The notes under the pieces were generated by a model. The model was given only the letters and a program-made list of their open reading frames with translations, was not told the DNA's origin and made no database searches. Both the position numbers and the translations under genes were made by a program. A stretch of 64,000 nt of DNA from a candidate division KSB1 bacterium (GTDB lineage Bacteria; Electryoneota; RPQS01): NCBI GenBank assembly GCA_016214895.1, contig JACRMR010000002.1, positions 374,001 through 438,000 on the forward strand, written 5' to 3'. Positions 55,301 to 63,594 of the stretch are shown piece by piece (positions within the stretch are counted from its first letter, which is position 1; every line of letters starts with the position of its first letter).

Positions 55301-57079
55301 ATGCAAAGACGTACTCATACTTGTGGCCAACTGCGGAAAGCCGACGCCAATCAATCCGTCATCCTGCAAGGCTGGGTCGCGCGCAGTCGCGATCTCGGCG
55401 GGCTGATCTTCATCGACCTGCGCGATCGCTATGGTAAGACACAATGTGTCGTTCATCCGCAGGACAATCCCGACCTGGCCAATCTTGCCCCGACCCTGCA
55501 TGCCGAATGGGTGGTCGAAATCCACGGGGTTGTGATCGCCCGCCCCGCCGGCATGATCAACAACGAGATGGTCACGGGCGAAATCGAGGTGAAAGTCCTG
55601 GCGCTCGAAGTGCTGAATCAGAGTCCTGTACTGCCGTTCCAACTTGACGACGCGGCGAAGGCGAGCGAAGAGCTCCGGCTCAAGTATCGCTACCTCGATT
55701 TGCGCCGCCCGGAAATGCAGGAGATCCTGTTGCTCCGGCATCGGATGTCGAATGTCATCCGCGAACATTTCACCGGCGAGGAGTTCATCGAGGTTGAGAC
55801 GCCGTGCCTGGTCAAGAGCACCCCCGAAGGTGCCCGTGACTATCTCGTCCCGAGCCGCGTCTTTCCGACACAGTTCTATGCCCTGCCGCAATCGCCGCAG
55901 ATCTATAAACAGATCCTGATGGTCGCCGGGTTCGACCGCTATTTCCAGATCGTGCGTTGCTTCCGCGATGAAGATCTGCGCAGCGATCGGCAGCCGGAGT
56001 TCACGCAGGTTGATGTCGAAGTCAGTTTTCCGGATCTTGACCTGATCTTCGGCATCGCCGAACGGCTGTTCGTCAAGATCATGCGCGCGGGATGGAACAT
56101 CGAGATCAAGACCCCGTTCCCGCGCCTATCCTATCGCGAAGTCATGGAAATGTACGGCAGCGATAAGCCCGATCTGCGGTATGACCTCGCGTTCCGCAAC
56201 GTCACCGATCACTTGCGCGGAACCGATTTTCGCGTGGTGGCCGGGGCGCTGGAGCAGGGCGGCGAGGCGATCGGACTGAAGCTGGAGGGCAAGGCGGAAC
56301 TGTCGCGAAAAGAGATCGGCGCGGTCGAGGAGCTCGCCAAAAGCTCCGGACTCGCGGGCATCCTTCCACTCAAAGTGACCGCTGAAGGTTTTTCCGGTGT
56401 GCTCGCGGGCAAGGTGAGCGAGGGATCATTGCGGGCGATCGCGACCGCATTCGCGGCGATCCCGGGTGATCTGCTGTTGATCGCCGTGGGCAAGAAGAGC
56501 GACGTGTTGAAAGCGCTCGGCGTGTTCCGCCGCCGCCTCGCCGAAGAGTTCAAACTCTATGACCCGGAGGACCATTCCAATCCGTCGTTGTTCTGGGTCG
56601 TAAATTTCCCGCTGTTCGAACGCGACGACGAAACCGGCGAAGTGTTTCCATCGCATCATCCGTTCACAGGATATCTGCCGGAAGACGAGCAGCTCGTCGA
56701 AACGGAACCCTGGAACGTTCGTTCCACTGCTTTCGACGTCGTCATGAACGGAAGTGAACTGATCTCGGGATCCATTCGTATTCATGATCCGAAGCAACAG
56801 GCGCGCATCTTCCGGCTGCTTGGCATCAGCGACGAGGAGGCCGAAATGCGATTCGGTTTCCTCGTGGATGCGCTGCGCTACGGTGCGCCGCCGATGGGCG
56901 GATTCGCCCTCGGCCTCGACCGCTTGATCATGAACCTGACCAACAGGTCCATCCGCGACGTCATTGCCTTTCCCAAGACCAACTTGGCTCAGAGCCTCAT
57001 GGACGGCTGCCCTTCTCCGGTGGACCCGCGGCTCCTGAAGGACCTTGCCCTGATCCTCGATCCCGCGAGCGCAAAATGA
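55301..57079 (+). CDS. aspS: Aspartate--tRNA ligase
   Basis: A class IIb synthetase of 592 residues, the bacterial length. It has the anticodon OB fold (VILQGWVARSRDLGGLIFIDLRDR), motif 1 region ending EVETPCLVKSTPEGARDYLVP, QSPQIYKQILM, motif 2 FRDEDLRSDRQPEFTQVDVE, the bacterial insert (GAD-type, about 290-400), and motif 3 APPMGGFALGLDRL. The ATG at 55301 matches the conserved start RTHTCGQL; the frame runs further upstream across the terminator and cannot be coding there. A TACAAT seven bases before the ATG suggests a very short leader. Confidence 0.96.
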   Translation: MQRRTHTCGQLRKADANQSVILQGWVARSRDLGGLIFIDLRDRYGKTQCVVHPQDNPDLANLAPTLHAEWVVEIHGVVIARPAGMINNEMVTGEIEVKVLALEVLNQSPVLPFQLDDAAKASEELRLKYRYLDLRRPEMQEILLLRHRMSNVIREHFTGEEFIEVETPCLVKSTPEGARDYLVPSRVFPTQFYALPQSPQIYKQILMVAGFDRYFQIVRCFRDEDLRSDRQPEFTQVDVEVSFPDLDLIFGIAERLFVKIMRAGWNIEIKTPFPRLSYREVMEMYGSDKPDLRYDLAFRNVTDHLRGTDFRVVAGALEQGGEAIGLKLEGKAELSRKEIGAVEELAKSSGLAGILPLKVTAEGFSGVLAGKVSEGSLRAIATAFAAIPGDLLLIAVGKKSDVLKALGVFRRRLAEEFKLYDPEDHSNPSLFWVVNFPLFERDDETGEVFPSHHPFTGYLPEDEQLVETEPWNVRSTAFDVVMNGSELISGSIRIHDPKQQARIFRLLGISDEEAEMRFGFLVDALRYGAPPMGGFALGLDRLIMNLTNRSIRDVIAFPKTNLAQSLMDGCPSPVDPRLLKDLALILDPASAK

Positions 57080-57132
57080 GCGGCGTACGCGTGCCCTGAC
57101 CGTCGGGGAATCCGGTTCGCTGCTGGCGAGGC

Positions 57133-57161
57133 TTGACTTGCCCTCGCCGATTTCGTATCTT
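57133..57161 (+). promoter_or_regulatory. Sigma70-like promoter of the phoH leader RNA/operon
   Basis: TTGACT (57133-57138), 17-bp spacer, TATCTT (57156-57161). The predicted start is near 57168, about 180 nt upstream of the phoH coding region, so the transcript has a long structured leader. Confidence 0.75.
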
Positions 57162-57167
57162 TGTACT

Positions 57168-57305
57168 CTATTGTTTGTCTAAAACGAGGCGTTCCAGCAG
57201 TTCCGAGTGGACGATCCGCTCTCCCAGTTGCCTTTCGCAAGGCCCCAATAAAGCGACTTAGCCTCTGTTTTTTAGAGAGTTCTCTCTAACTGCGGAGGCC
57301 TTTTT
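57168..57305 (+). ncRNA. Structured leader RNA or small RNA upstream of phoH
   Basis: About 138 nt between the promoter and a terminator-like hairpin. Stems seen: GAGTGGA/TCCGCTC (57205-57221, 3-nt loop, one G-U pair) and GCCTT-TCGC-AAGGC (57230-57243). GAGGC (57186-57190) can pair with GCCTC (57261-57265) to enclose both. The same GCCTC can instead pair with GAGGC (57295-57299) to form the terminator, so the two folds exclude each other. It may be an attenuator for phoH or an independent small RNA. No match to a known riboswitch, 6S or SRP RNA was recognised by eye. Confidence 0.5.
57261..57305 (+). terminator. Terminator-like hairpin in the phoH leader
   Basis: Outer stem GCCTC/GAGGC (57261-57265, 57295-57299), inner perfect stem TTAGAGA-GTTC-TCTCTAA (57272-57289), then CTTTTT (57300-57305). 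It lies 42 bases before the proposed phoH start, so readthrough would be needed for phoH expression from the 57133 promoter. Confidence 0.65.
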
Positions 57306-57346
57306 CATTCTCATACACTGATTCACTTTCACTGAGGAATACTCAA

Positions 57347-58420
57347 CTGCCGTCGAAAAGTCAGGAAGCTCTCCAAAACAGCGACGAATACACCGAGATA
57401 GTCGAACTCCCGGTCGAAGAGGGTGTCTTACGGCCGCTCCTCGGACCCGGTGATTCCAATTTGCACTATCTGCAACGGTTCCTCGGTAGCCGGATCACGG
57501 CCCGCCGCGAGAAGATCCTGCTGCGGGGCGCTCCTGCTGAAAACCTCCGTGCAGTTGAAATCGTTACGGAATTAGTCAACCTGACCCGGCGACGCGGAAT
57601 GCTCGCTCCATCGGATATCGATCAAGTGGTCCGCCTGTCTGGCGAGCCGCAGCGAACCGCAGTCGAAGCCACCGAGAGTTCTCAGGTGATCGTCCGCTCC
57701 GGCGAGCGAGCCTACGGGCCTCGAACCGCCGGTCAAGCCGCCTACTACAAGGCGATTCTGAGCAACCACATCACGTTCGGCATCGGACCGGCAGGTACCG
57801 GCAAGACATTCATCGCGGTGGCGGTGGCGGTATCTCAATTTCTCGCGGGCAAGTACGACCGGATTATTCTCTGTCGCCCGGTGGTGGAAGCCGGTGAAAG
57901 TCTCGGGTTCTTGCCCGGAGATGTTCAAGAAAAGGTCGATCCCTATTTTCGGCCGTTGTATGATGCCCTCATGAAAATGATCCCGGCGGATCGCCTCCGC
58001 AAGTTCTTCGATCGCTCGGCCATCGAGATTGCTCCGCTGGCCTACATGCGCGGCCGCACGCTCGATCATGCGTTTGTGATCCTCGACGAAGCGCAGAACA
58101 CGAACGCTCTGCAAATGAAGATGTTTCTGACCCGACTCGGGGAATACTCCCGGGCCGTCATCACCGGCGATGTCACGCAGATCGATTTGCCGCACAAGTC
58201 GGAAAGCGGCCTGCTGTCGATTCACGATATCTTAAACGGCATTGACGGCATCGATTTCTGTTACTTCGATCAGAACGACGTCGTCCGCCATCCGCTGGTA
58301 GCCAAGATCATCCTCGCTTACGAACAGCACTCCAAGTCCCAGAACGAAGCGGAGTCCGGCTCGTTTAGCCGTTCCGCCGGTGACCCCCCGGACTCCACTG
58401 ACGACTCTGCTCATGTCTGA
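57347..58420 (+). CDS. phoH: PhoH-family ATPase (start proposed at CTG)
   Basis: PhoH-like proteins are cytosolic ATPases linked to RNA metabolism and ribosome maturation with YbeY. The protein has a KH-like N-terminal domain and the P-loop domain with GPAGTGKTFIAVAVAVSQF, FLPGDVQEKVDPYFRPLYD, ILDEAQNTNALQMKMFLTRL and VITGDVTQIDLP. The first ordinary start, TTG 57461, would delete conserved residues (VELPVEEGVLRPLLGPGDSN). The in-frame CTG 57347 restores them (357 residues) and has GAGGA (57334-57338) eight bases upstream; no ATG, GTG or TTG lies between with comparable support. It overlaps ybeY by eight bases. Confidence 0.9.
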   Translation: MPSKSQEALQNSDEYTEIVELPVEEGVLRPLLGPGDSNLHYLQRFLGSRITARREKILLRGAPAENLRAVEIVTELVNLTRRRGMLAPSDIDQVVRLSGEPQRTAVEATESSQVIVRSGERAYGPRTAGQAAYYKAILSNHITFGIGPAGTGKTFIAVAVAVSQFLAGKYDRIILCRPVVEAGESLGFLPGDVQEKVDPYFRPLYDALMKMIPADRLRKFFDRSAIEIAPLAYMRGRTLDHAFVILDEAQNTNALQMKMFLTRLGEYSRAVITGDVTQIDLPHKSESGLLSIHDILNGIDGIDFCYFDQNDVVRHPLVAKIILAYEQHSKSQNEAESGSFSRSAGDPPDSTDDSAHV

Positions 58421-58871
58421 CCCCCTTCCCGGTCGCCGCCGCGCGGGCGGAAGCTACGAAGTGCACTCGACAATCCCGCGCGCGCGTTTCCGAAAGTCAC
58501 TCCTGCTCGATACCGTCCTCGCCGGTGCTCGTCGCACCCGCGCGGCCTTCGGACGAGTTAACCTGGTCATTGTCGATGATCGCGAAATGGCCCGATTGCA
58601 TCGCCAATTCTCCGGAATTCCCGGTACGACCGACGTCTTGACTTTCGACCTGACCGACAATGACCGGCTGGAAGGCGACATCTATATCTGCCTCGATCAG
58701 GCCCGCCGACAGGCGCTGGAGTACCGGGTCACGCTCAGCGAAGAACTCGCGCGACTGGCCGTGCACGGCGTCTTGCACCTAGCCGGGTATTCCGATCGCA
58801 CGACGAGTGAACGCGACGAAATGCGGCGACTCGAAAACGCGGCCCTCGCTGCCGCGCGGAGCGACCGATGA
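58413..58871 (+). CDS. ybeY: Endoribonuclease YbeY (rRNA maturation factor)
   Basis: YbeY is a single-strand RNase for 16S rRNA maturation. The 152-residue product has FSGIPGTTDVLTFDL and the metal site HGVLHLAGYSDRT. The family motif is usually HGxLHLxGYDH; here Asp stands in place of the third His, as also occurs in Bacteroidota. The ATG at 58413 overlaps the phoH stop region; a GTG at 58380 is possible but adds unconserved residues. The phoH-ybeY-corC order is widely conserved. Confidence 0.93.
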   Translation: MSDPLPGRRRAGGSYEVHSTIPRARFRKSLLLDTVLAGARRTRAAFGRVNLVIVDDREMARLHRQFSGIPGTTDVLTFDLTDNDRLEGDIYICLDQARRQALEYRVTLSEELARLAVHGVLHLAGYSDRTTSERDEMRRLENAALAAARSDR

Positions 58872-60163
58872 CCTTCGAGTCGTTCCCCTACTGGAGTATC
58901 GTCGCCTTTTTCGCGATGCTCGGCTGCTCGGCCTTCTTCTCGTCCTCCGAAACGGCGCTGTTCTCGCTCACCCGCGCGCAAATCGACGAGTTGAGCAAGC
59001 GCCGCGATCCCGCGGCCATGCGCCTGACACGGTTGCTCGATGATCCCCGGCGGCTGCTGATCGTCTTGCTCACCGGTAACACGATCATCAACATTCTCGC
59101 CGCGACCCTCGCCGCGCTGGTCACCTCAAGCCTGTTGGGTGAATCCGTCGTCGCCGCCTGGGTCGTGTTCGCCGTGCAGGTGATCGCGGTCACGCTCGTG
59201 ATTGTGATCACCGGCGACATTCTACCGAAGCTTGCCGCGATTCGCAATCCCTTGGCCTGGTCGCTGAGCATCGCTACGCCGCTGGCCTTCGTCACCAAGC
59301 TGTTTACGCCGCTGGTCGCGCTGCTCTTGCCGTTCTCGGATTTCGTGGCGCGCACGCTGGGCGTCGAGAAACGCAAGCTGTGGATCTCGGAGGACGAGAT
59401 CAAGACGCTGGTCGAAGTCGGCGAAGAGCGAGGCGCGCTCGAGACCACCGAAAAAGAGCTGATCCACTCGATCTTCGAATTCAGCGATACGACCGTGCGC
59501 GAGATCATGGTGCCGCGGACGGACATGCGATGCCTCGACATCAACACCTCGATCGACATGGTGCTCGAGTTCATCCGCGAGTCCGAGCATACGCGCATCC
59601 CGATCTACAGCGGTTCGATCGACAATATCATCGGCGTTCTACACACCAAGGATCTGCTCCTCAAGTATCCGTTCGACACGCCATTCGACCTGCGGACGAT
59701 TCTACGCGAAGCGTCGTATGTTCCCGAGGCCAAGCTGATCTCCGAGCTGCTGAAGCAGTTTCAGGACCGCCGCCTGCATATGGCGATCGCCGTGGACGAA
59801 TACGGCGGAACCGCCGGGTTGGTCACGCTCGAAGATGTGATCGAAGAAATTGTCGGCGAGATCCAGGACGAACACGACACCGAGCGGCCGCTCTGGACGA
59901 AGCTCGATGATAACACGATCATCGCCGACGCCATGCTCGACGTCGAAACCGTTAATCAGGTGCTTGATGACGATGTCATCCCCACCGATCAGGACTTCGA
60001 GACGCTCGGCGGGTTCATCCTGAATGAACTCGGCGAGTTCCCCGAAGCAAAGACCGCGCTCGACTTTCATAACTACGAGTTCGTGGTCGAAGAGGTGTCG
60101 GGACACCGGCTCGGTCGGGTCCGGATCATCAAGCGCGAATCGATCACCGAAGGCTCCAAATGA
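58868..60163 (+). CDS. CNNM/CorC (HlyC)-family membrane protein with CBS domains
   Basis: A 431-residue inner-membrane protein. The DUF21/CNNM domain has four helices at the start (FFAMLGCSAFFSSSETALFSLTRAQI with the conserved SSxETA). Two CBS domains follow (IMVPRTDMRCLD, EFIRESEHTRIPIYSG, IIGVLHTKDLL; LHMAIAVDEYGGTAGLVTLEDVIEEIVGEI), and a CorC/HlyC domain (TLGGFILNELGEFPEAKTAL) closes the chain. Members take part in magnesium or cobalt efflux or act as regulators of transport. It overlaps ybeY by four bases and the next gene by four. Confidence 0.92.
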   Translation: MTFESFPYWSIVAFFAMLGCSAFFSSSETALFSLTRAQIDELSKRRDPAAMRLTRLLDDPRRLLIVLLTGNTIINILAATLAALVTSSLLGESVVAAWVVFAVQVIAVTLVIVITGDILPKLAAIRNPLAWSLSIATPLAFVTKLFTPLVALLLPFSDFVARTLGVEKRKLWISEDEIKTLVEVGEERGALETTEKELIHSIFEFSDTTVREIMVPRTDMRCLDINTSIDMVLEFIRESEHTRIPIYSGSIDNIIGVLHTKDLLLKYPFDTPFDLRTILREASYVPEAKLISELLKQFQDRRLHMAIAVDEYGGTAGLVTLEDVIEEIVGEIQDEHDTERPLWTKLDDNTIIADAMLDVETVNQVLDDDVIPTDQDFETLGGFILNELGEFPEAKTALDFHNYEFVVEEVSGHRLGRVRIIKRESITEGSK

Positions 60164-60693
60164 CGCTGCGCGAAAAACTGCTCCGGCGCGCATGCTGGTT
60201 CTGGTGGAAGCTGCGGGAAGGCCGGATCGAGGCCGCCTTCAAAGTGACGTCCGCGGGCGTGCGTCCGCAGCATCTGATGGTCGTCCTGCCCGCCGAGTTT
60301 CACGATTTCGATGTGGCGCGCAATGTGATCGAACCCCTGTTGCAACGCACGCAGCCACGCTTCGCGACGATCTGCCTGCGAGAGAATTTTCGCACCTGGC
60401 TGTCACCTGATCTGCGGGCGAAGATCGTCACGTTCAACCCCGCCAGAAAGAACTGGCTCGGTCTGCCCACCAACGGAATCTGCGAACAAGCGCGCGATGT
60501 CGGGGCCGATGTGGTCATCGACCTCACTCCCAGTTTCTCGCCGTACACCGCCGCGATCACCGCGGCGTCCCGGGCCCCGCTGCGCATCACCGTGGAGCGG
60601 GAGCTGGGTTCCGAGTTCTACAACTGCTATGTGCTGCCGGACGGAGATCGCGACCTCGCCGGACGATATGAAATGTTGCTGCGTTATGTGTGA
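60160..60693 (+). CDS. Protein of unknown function, coupled to the CNNM-family gene
   Basis: A 177-residue cytosolic protein. It starts with a basic, Trp-rich helix (REKLLRRACWFWWKLREGRI) that could touch the membrane. The rest reads like a Rossmann-type half-domain (QHLMVVLPAEFHDFDVARNVI, ARDVGADVVIDLTPSFSPYT, ITAASRAPLRITVERELGSE). This vaguely recalls the N-terminal half of GT9 glycosyltransferases and the Bacteroidota DUF6913 proteins, but I cannot assign it. The ATG overlaps the previous stop by four bases, so it is co-translated. Confidence 0.65.
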   Translation: MTLREKLLRRACWFWWKLREGRIEAAFKVTSAGVRPQHLMVVLPAEFHDFDVARNVIEPLLQRTQPRFATICLRENFRTWLSPDLRAKIVTFNPARKNWLGLPTNGICEQARDVGADVVIDLTPSFSPYTAAITAASRAPLRITVERELGSEFYNCYVLPDGDRDLAGRYEMLLRYV

Positions 60694-60729
60694 GTCGTGC
60701 GTCGGCCACCTCTCGTTTTCCTAACCGCG

Positions 60730-60749
60730 GGCGGGTTGTACAACCCGCC
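60730..60749. repeat. Perfect 20-bp palindrome before mazG
   Basis: GGCGGGTTGT/ACAACCCGCC, centred at 60739.5. As RNA it forms a stem of up to eight pairs. The tail CGCTTTCATC has few T residues, so it may be a weak terminator or a dimeric protein-binding site. It lies 27 bases before the mazG ATG. Confidence 0.6.
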
Positions 60750-60776
60750 GCTTTCATCATCAAGCTCCCCGATCCA

Positions 60777-61580
60777 ATGATCCCAAGTATCCAGACCGTG
60801 GCGCAAAACCCCGGCGACGAATTCCTGCGCTTGATCGAGATCATGCGGCGCTTGCGCGCGCCCGACGGCTGCCCGTGGGATCGCGAGCAGACTCACGAAT
60901 CGCTGCGCCCCTACCTGATCGAGGAAACCTATGAAGTCCTCGACAGCATCGACCGCCGCCATTACGAAGAACTGAAAAAAGAACTGGGCGATCTGCTCTT
61001 GCACATCGTCTTTCACGCGCAACTTGCCGCGGAGGAGCAGCTGTTCGACGTCAAGGACGTGCTGCACGAGATTAACGACAAATTGGTCCGGCGGCATCCG
61101 CACGTGTTCGCCGACGGCAAAGTGAATTCCGCCGACGATGTGCTGAAGCAATGGGAACAACTCAAACTGAAGGAGAAGGCGAAGCCGCGGCTGCTGGACG
61201 GCGTGCCGAAAGCCCAGCCCGCACTCAATCGGGCGTATCGCGTGCAGGAGAAGGCCGCCGGCGTGGGATTTGATTGGCCGGACGTGAAACCGGTGTGGCA
61301 GAAACTGCGCGAGGAGATCGACGAACTTGAGTTAGAAGTGAACGCCGGTGATCGCGGACGGATGGAGCACGAGTTCGGAGACCTGCTGTTCTCCATGGTG
61401 AATCTCGGTCGAAAACTGCGACTCAGTCCCGAAGCCGCACTTCGTACGTCCATCGAGTCGTTCACAAGGCGATTCGGCTACATTGAAGATCGCCTGGCGG
61501 AGCGGGGGAGCGGCTTGCATGATTCCAGCCTCGAAGAAATGGACTCACTCTGGAATGAGGCCAAACGTGACGGAGTGTAA
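60777..61580 (+). CDS. mazG: Nucleoside triphosphate pyrophosphohydrolase MazG
   Basis: MazG hydrolyses NTPs to NMPs and pyrophosphate, cleansing nucleotide pools. The 267-residue product has two helical MazG domains. The first carries LRAPDGCPWDREQTHESLRP, EETYEVLDSI (EExxE metal site) and ELGDLLLHIVFHAQL; the second has KLREEIDELELEV and HEFGDLLFSMVNLGRKL, with both EExxE/ExxxD sets visible. The ATG at 60777 gives normal length; GTG 60690 overlapping the previous stop would translate through the palindrome. Confidence 0.94.
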   Translation: MIPSIQTVAQNPGDEFLRLIEIMRRLRAPDGCPWDREQTHESLRPYLIEETYEVLDSIDRRHYEELKKELGDLLLHIVFHAQLAAEEQLFDVKDVLHEINDKLVRRHPHVFADGKVNSADDVLKQWEQLKLKEKAKPRLLDGVPKAQPALNRAYRVQEKAAGVGFDWPDVKPVWQKLREEIDELELEVNAGDRGRMEHEFGDLLFSMVNLGRKLRLSPEAALRTSIESFTRRFGYIEDRLAERGSGLHDSSLEEMDSLWNEAKRDGV

Positions 61581-62963
61581 GTGAAGCGCCACAAACCAGA
61601 TCCCCGTCCCGGCCCGCCGCGCAACTCCGAGCGCAGCAGCCCGCGCCACGATACGGCGCCGGTCCGCGGCAAGAGCAATCTGATCGAGACGGCCGTTGAA
61701 CCCGAGCGCGCATTGCTAGTCGGGATTCAATGGCCCGTGCTGACCGGTGCGCTAACGATTGAGTACTTGGATGAACTGGACATGCTTGCGCAGACGGCTG
61801 GCGCCTGCGTGGTCGGCCGCGAAATCAGCAAGCGCGCAAAAAAAGACCCCGCACTACTGATCGGCAAGGGGAAGGCCGAGGAACTCGCGGCGATCATCGC
61901 CGAGCTTGAGGCCAACCTCGTCATCTTCGATGAAGACCTGGCGCCCAATCAGGCGCGCAATTTGGAGAAGATCTTCGGACAGCGCGTGCTGGACCGCAGC
62001 GGACTCATCCTTGACATCTTCGCGCGCCGCGCGCGCACTCGTGAATCGCGAACACAGGTCGAGCTTGCGCAGTTGCGCTACCTGCTGCCGCGACTCGCCG
62101 GCGCGTGGACGCACCTTGAGCGACAGCGCGGCGGTATTGGATTGCGCGGACCCGGCGAAACGCAGATCGAGACCGATCGCCGGATTGTGCGCACGCGGAT
62201 CTCCGTGCTTGAGGATGAGCTTGTGCACATCGACAAAGTTCACCAAACGCAGCGCGCCAATCGTGACGAGCTGTTCCGCTTTGCGCTCGCGGGATATACC
62301 AACGTCGGCAAGTCAACGCTGATGAACGCGCTGACCTCCGCCGGTGTGTACGAAGAGAACTTGCTCTTTGCCACGCTTGATTCCACGACGCGCACGCTGC
62401 CCGTGAGTCCACGGCGCAGCGCGCTCTTGTCGGATACCGTGGGATTCATTCGCAAACTGCCGCCGGCGCTGATGGCGAGCTTCCGCAGTACGCTCGCCGA
62501 AATCCGCGAGGCGAATTGCATTCTCCATATCGTGGATCTCGCCTCGCCGTCGTACCGCGAACAGATGGCGGAAATCACGAAGATCCTCGGCGAATTGGAA
62601 GCTGCGACGATTCCATCCGTGCTGGTCTTCAACAAAATCGATGCGCTCGAAGATGAAGCGACGCTGCGCCTGACCAAGTCCGAATTCCCCGACGCGGTCT
62701 TTATCAGCGCGCGCAAGCGCACCGGGATCGACTCACTGCTGGAGCGCATGCGCGAGGAGATGAATCGTGATTTCGTCGAGCTGACGGTGACGCTGCGACC
62801 GGAGGACGGCAAACTACTTTCCGAATTGCATCGGGTGGCGGAAATCCTCGATGAACAGGCCGATGCGTCCACGATCATACTGCGCGTACGGATCAGCAAG
62901 CAGGTGGGTCAGAAGCTGGGGCTATTGGATAAGGATAAGCGGTCGAGGAGGCGGGAGGGGTGA
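61581..62963 (+). CDS. hflX: GTPase HflX
   Basis: HflX splits stalled or heat-damaged 70S ribosomes. The 460-residue product has an N-terminal ATP-binding region (LIGKGKAEEL, FDEDLAPNQARNLEK, RRARTRESRTQVELAQLRYL), the conserved helix GIGLRGPGETQIETDRR, and the G domain: FALAGYTNVGKSTLMNAL (G1), DTVGFIRKLP (G3) and VFNKIDAL (G4). It starts at GTG 61581, directly after the mazG stop. It ends this operon; no clear terminator follows. Confidence 0.96.
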   Translation: MKRHKPDPRPGPPRNSERSSPRHDTAPVRGKSNLIETAVEPERALLVGIQWPVLTGALTIEYLDELDMLAQTAGACVVGREISKRAKKDPALLIGKGKAEELAAIIAELEANLVIFDEDLAPNQARNLEKIFGQRVLDRSGLILDIFARRARTRESRTQVELAQLRYLLPRLAGAWTHLERQRGGIGLRGPGETQIETDRRIVRTRISVLEDELVHIDKVHQTQRANRDELFRFALAGYTNVGKSTLMNALTSAGVYEENLLFATLDSTTRTLPVSPRRSALLSDTVGFIRKLPPALMASFRSTLAEIREANCILHIVDLASPSYREQMAEITKILGELEAATIPSVLVFNKIDALEDEATLRLTKSEFPDAVFISARKRTGIDSLLERMREEMNRDFVELTVTLRPEDGKLLSELHRVAEILDEQADASTIILRVRISKQVGQKLGLLDKDKRSRRREG

Positions 62964-63485
62964 GGGAGGGCAGATTCTTTCACGCAGTGTCGTGGTTGGC
63001 ACATGATCCGCTCGGGAGAGATGTTTCGAGTCGCTTGACCGTTGGCTGCAACCGGTGCTGAATGACGGGGCGGAGGAAGACTTGAAACGTGAAACTTGAA
63101 GCGTGAGAGGCCGACCCCCTTTCATGGAAATGCGAAGGGAAGAGCGCAGGCAGTGCGGCAGTACGCAGGTAGGCAGGTCACGGACTCCGCCTCTACAGGG
63201 GCGAACTTGGTTGACGCTGTGCGCTTGACGCGCCTGCCGAGGCCGGCGCTACAGGCGTTTCCCCCTTGGTCCCCACGGGATGTGGGAGACCCCGAACTCC
63301 GATTCCGGGGAGGCGGGGACCTCCGCCTCAGCGAACGGTAGCACACGGATATCACCAAACCTATGATTTTGTCATTGCAAAGCGCTGCCGAGAGGCGGCG
63401 TTCGTTGTTTTGGCCGGGTCGGCGCGGGTCAGTTTTTGGTTTTCGAGCCGGTTTGATTGCTATAGCCGGATTCCAAATCACCTAT

Positions 63486-63506
63486 AAGTGACCGGCAAGT
63501 TCACTT
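63486..63506. promoter_or_regulatory. Operator-like palindrome AAGTGACC-N5-GTTCACTT
   Basis: The half-sites (63486-63493 and 63499-63506) are inverted copies matching at seven of eight positions. The exact half-site AAGTGAAC recurs at 63607-63614, just after the -10 box, with a weaker partner GTTTCATT at 63620-63627 at the same 5-bp spacing. The arrangement suits autoregulation by the XRE protein encoded next. Confidence 0.5.
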
Positions 63507-63565
63507 AAAGGTGCTAAGATTTTTCATTATAAACCTATAGTTACGCATTTCGCCAAAAATTTTTC

Positions 63566-63594
63566 TTGACAAACCGGAAACTATTTTGTATCTT
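63566..63594 (+). promoter_or_regulatory. Sigma70 promoter of the XRE-cupin regulator
   Basis: TTGACA (63566-63571), 17-bp spacer, TATCTT (63589-63594). The -35 box is a perfect consensus. The predicted start is near 63601, leaving a leader of about 43 nt. Confidence 0.8.

Noticed and set aside
57168-57305. 6S RNA, SRP RNA or a known riboswitch in the phoH leader
   Set aside because: The conserved SRP loop motifs are absent and the large central bubble of 6S RNA is not evident. Without a covariance search the class remains open, so it is reported only as a structured RNA.
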